Assembly: GCA_963969395.1 (NCBI GenBank)
Contig: OZ017801.1
Coordinates: forward strand, 7,690,501 to 7,754,500
Reading direction: 5' to 3'
DNA length: 64,000 bases
Source: Pseudoscleropodium purum
Taxonomy: Eukaryota > Streptophyta > Bryopsida > Hypnales > Brachytheciaceae
The notes under the pieces were generated by a model, which ran no database searches, was not told where the DNA came from, and saw only the letters and a list, made by a program, of their open reading frames with translations. Position numbers and translations under genes: made by a program. Positions 61,590-64,000 of this stretch are shown here, one piece after another. The stretch's first letter is position 1. Every line of letters begins with the position of its first letter.

Positions 61590-62578
61590 TTAATCCTTTA
61601 AAGACCAAGTATTTGTTCAACAAACAATCACTTGAAAATTCATGTAGGATCATATGAAGTGACTTTTTAATAGATGTTCTCAAAATTTTAAGATGAGATG
61701 GAAACATTTACATGCTTTATAAGAGTTTTAAAAAATTCTAATAAAATGACCAAATAAAAAATTATGTCTCTTGAAGAAATTCAAGCAATTTGGACAATTC
61801 AAGCTTTTTCTTTTCTTTATTTTTGGAACACATGGACAATTTCCATTGATTTGGGCTTCTTTCAATCATTGTTTGCTAAAACCCTTGTTGACATTTGAAA
61901 TTTGGCAAGTTTGTAACTAAATAAATGTGACATAAAATTGTCAAAATAAGAACAAATTTTAGTTTTTAAATCACATTTTAAAAGGAGTCCAAACCTTGAT
62001 GGCCATGTTGCAAAGGTTTCAAGAATAAATACTTTCCTCTTACTTCAAGCTCTATTATCTTGTCATGTGTGAGGTCAAAGTTCTTGAAATTTTCTCCACA
62101 TCTTCCAAATGCTTGTCTTTTACTTTACGTTGTTTGCATTTCAAATTAAAAAATTCCTCATTGCACAAGAAATCATCAAAAAATCACTAGTGTATTGCTA
62201 ATTCACTTAACCTTCTTGCACTGTAAGGTGACTTAGGATAAGCTAGCCTTTGCATTTGCTTTTGAAATTTTGCATGAATGTATCCAAAATTCAATGGTGG
62301 AGAGACAAAAATTTATCAAGAGCAAAAATTTACTCGGAAAGGTTCAAAGTCTATTGACCCATTTTGCATGAATGAAAAAAAAATTCTTACTTCAAACATT
62401 ATAACCTTCCAATCACTCAACAGACTGAAAATTTTCAAACACTTTTTTATATTAGCCTACCACACTTTTATGCAATTGGAGTTCAAAAAAATTATTTTCA
62501 ATTTTAAGCAATGCACTAAAAAAATGGCAATTTTTAAAATTTTCTCTTGAAAAACACCCATGGTCCTTTGGGGGTTAA
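61590..62578. mobile_element. TTAA-family element, ~989 bp
   Basis: It starts TTAATCCTTTAAAGACCAAG and ends CATGGTCCTTTGGGGGTTAA. The right end matches the consensus almost perfectly. No coding capacity. Confidence 0.75.
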
Positions 62579-64000
62579 AATACCTTAAAATACCTTTCAA
62601 ATAATCTACATATTCTTGAATATGCTTGAAAAGCCTAAAGGCTAAAAGATGTCTAAATTAAATACAAGTTCAATATAAAATTGAATGAACAAATCTATTA
62701 GGAAGATATAATTTATTGAAAATAAGTAGAATATGTTATATTGCATGGGCACAAAACAAGTTACAAAAGCTTTGATTTTACAAACATCCAAATAATGTTA
62801 GTAAAAATAGATTGAATTTGTGATTTATATTTTTTTTTATTAAAACATAAAATACACATTGACTTCTAATTATACATATTTTATATGAAAATCTAACATT
62901 ATCTTTGTGTTTTAATATGCATATTGCATTATTCATTTTTACTTTTATTTTTTCCACCAAATTAGCCTGTATTGACTTTAAAAAGTCAAAAAGAGGCAAA
63001 TGTGATTAAAAAAATAAGAACACTCTTGATTGTAAACAAACATACCTTATTTTAATCATTTTCTAATAAATCAAGAAATAAATTGAAAATAAATTCGTTT
63101 TAACTCCTGTTGTTTCAATTTCTAAAGGTTCAAAGTCAAAAAAATCATTTTTTAGGACTTTGGATAGGTTGCTATAATACCAATTTTTTGGGTGGTTTTT
63201 TAAAGCTTTTTTGAAGGTATAGAAATGTACTAATTTCTTAGGTATATAATATAATACATATAACAGAATAGATTGATATTTAAAAGTGGTACTTTGATTG
63301 TTTCACTATTGATTAGGAAGATGAAAAATTTAAGAATTTGTTTTATAGGCAAATATAATACGTTATAGTTGTCACTCATGTAGATACTTGTAATGATAGG
63401 ATAAGAGAGACTCTTTGAAGTCAAAAGACTTTTAGCTTTCTTTTGTTTTATAAGTAGTGAAGTATATTGGACATGTATTGGACATGTATTGGAAATATAG
63501 CAACGTGTAGAAATGATTTTATGCGTATTGGCAAGTATGTATGAGAGAATTAGAGAAGAGTGAAGGTTGTTTGTTGTTTGATGTTTTTTGTTTATTATGC
63601 AATGTGTCGAGTATTTTATAGCAATTTGATTAATATTAGTCTAAATTGTCTTGATTGTAGTTTGAATTGTGTGAAATGTGATTGAAAGGGCTTTTTGATG
63701 ATGCATGATTAATGCCTTTAGTTGTTGCAATAATATGTATTTGTGGCTAGGTGGTACAATCTATATTGTGTATATTTTGTAGGAATGATTGGTATTTGGT
63801 GTTTGTATATTGAATAGATTCTTGCAAGAATCTTTAGTTACAAAATGCAAATCCAAGGAATTGGATGGCATCATTTGTGGAAGGTATAGTGCACAAGGCT
63901 ATTCAAATGGGATGGGATGAAGATCCATAAACCATGTGCGCCGGGCTATTCCCCATGATAAATATAGGGAAATGTCACCACCATGGGGATCGATAGAGCA
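62579..64000. other. AT-rich intergenic DNA to the window edge
   Basis: No gene recognised. A short direct repeat of ttggacatgta occurs at 63468-63495. Confidence 0.4.

Noticed and set aside
1..64000. tRNA, rRNA or CRISPR features
   Set aside because: No tRNA B-box with a matching A-box, no rRNA-like stretch and no regularly spaced short identical repeats were seen.

Overview
This is nuclear DNA of a land plant. Spliced genes with GT-AG introns encode plant-type proteins (a bHLH-ACT-like factor, a double-B3 factor, a short ORP3-type oxysterol-binding protein and a VPS55/LEPROT-type membrane protein). They lie among AT-rich repeats that include a Ty1/copia retrotransposon and several families of inverted-repeat DNA elements. 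The sequence alone does not fix the lineage. Nothing looks bacterial, and I found no rRNA, tRNA or CRISPR.

Layout. 1-207 may be the last exon of a gene entering from the left. About 1.6-5.4 kb is AT-rich, with a 153-bp palindromic hAT-type element at 4609-4761. About 5.4-13.4 kb has higher GC and looks single-copy, with no gene I recognise; it probably holds the upstream region and leader of the bHLH gene (13468-17496, +). A B3-domain gene (18266-19944, -) converges on it. Upstream of the B3 start are repeated exon-like units, one of which sits in a strong hairpin. At 21449-22850 lies a second, decayed copy of the 3' part of the bHLH gene, so the B3 gene is enclosed between two copies of a segmental duplication.

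22.4-40.8 kb is repeat territory: a family of elements flanked by TTAA, a CACTA-like inverted-repeat element, a degenerate copia element (about 28.1-31.8 kb) cut off inside its reverse transcriptase, an orphan 241-codon ORF on the minus strand, tandem repeats and two broken gene fragments. 40.8-50.6 kb is a second gene island: the ORP gene (41891-45031, +) and the VPS55-like gene (46369-48376, -) converge. 50.6-64 kb is AT-rich again and carries at least four more TTAA-flanked elements, one with a nested hAT-type element and one filled by copies of another interspersed repeat.

How the genes relate. The two transcription factors are neighbours but show no sign of a shared pathway. The ORP and VPS55-like proteins both act in endomembranes (lipid transfer and endosome-to-vacuole sorting), but their convergent placement does not by itself imply a functional link. 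The most unusual content is the TTAA-flanked family, for which the segmental duplication supplies a candidate empty site; the hairpin and exon-like repeats beside the B3 gene; and the orphan ORF, a piece of which was copied in reverse onto the truncated end of the copia element.
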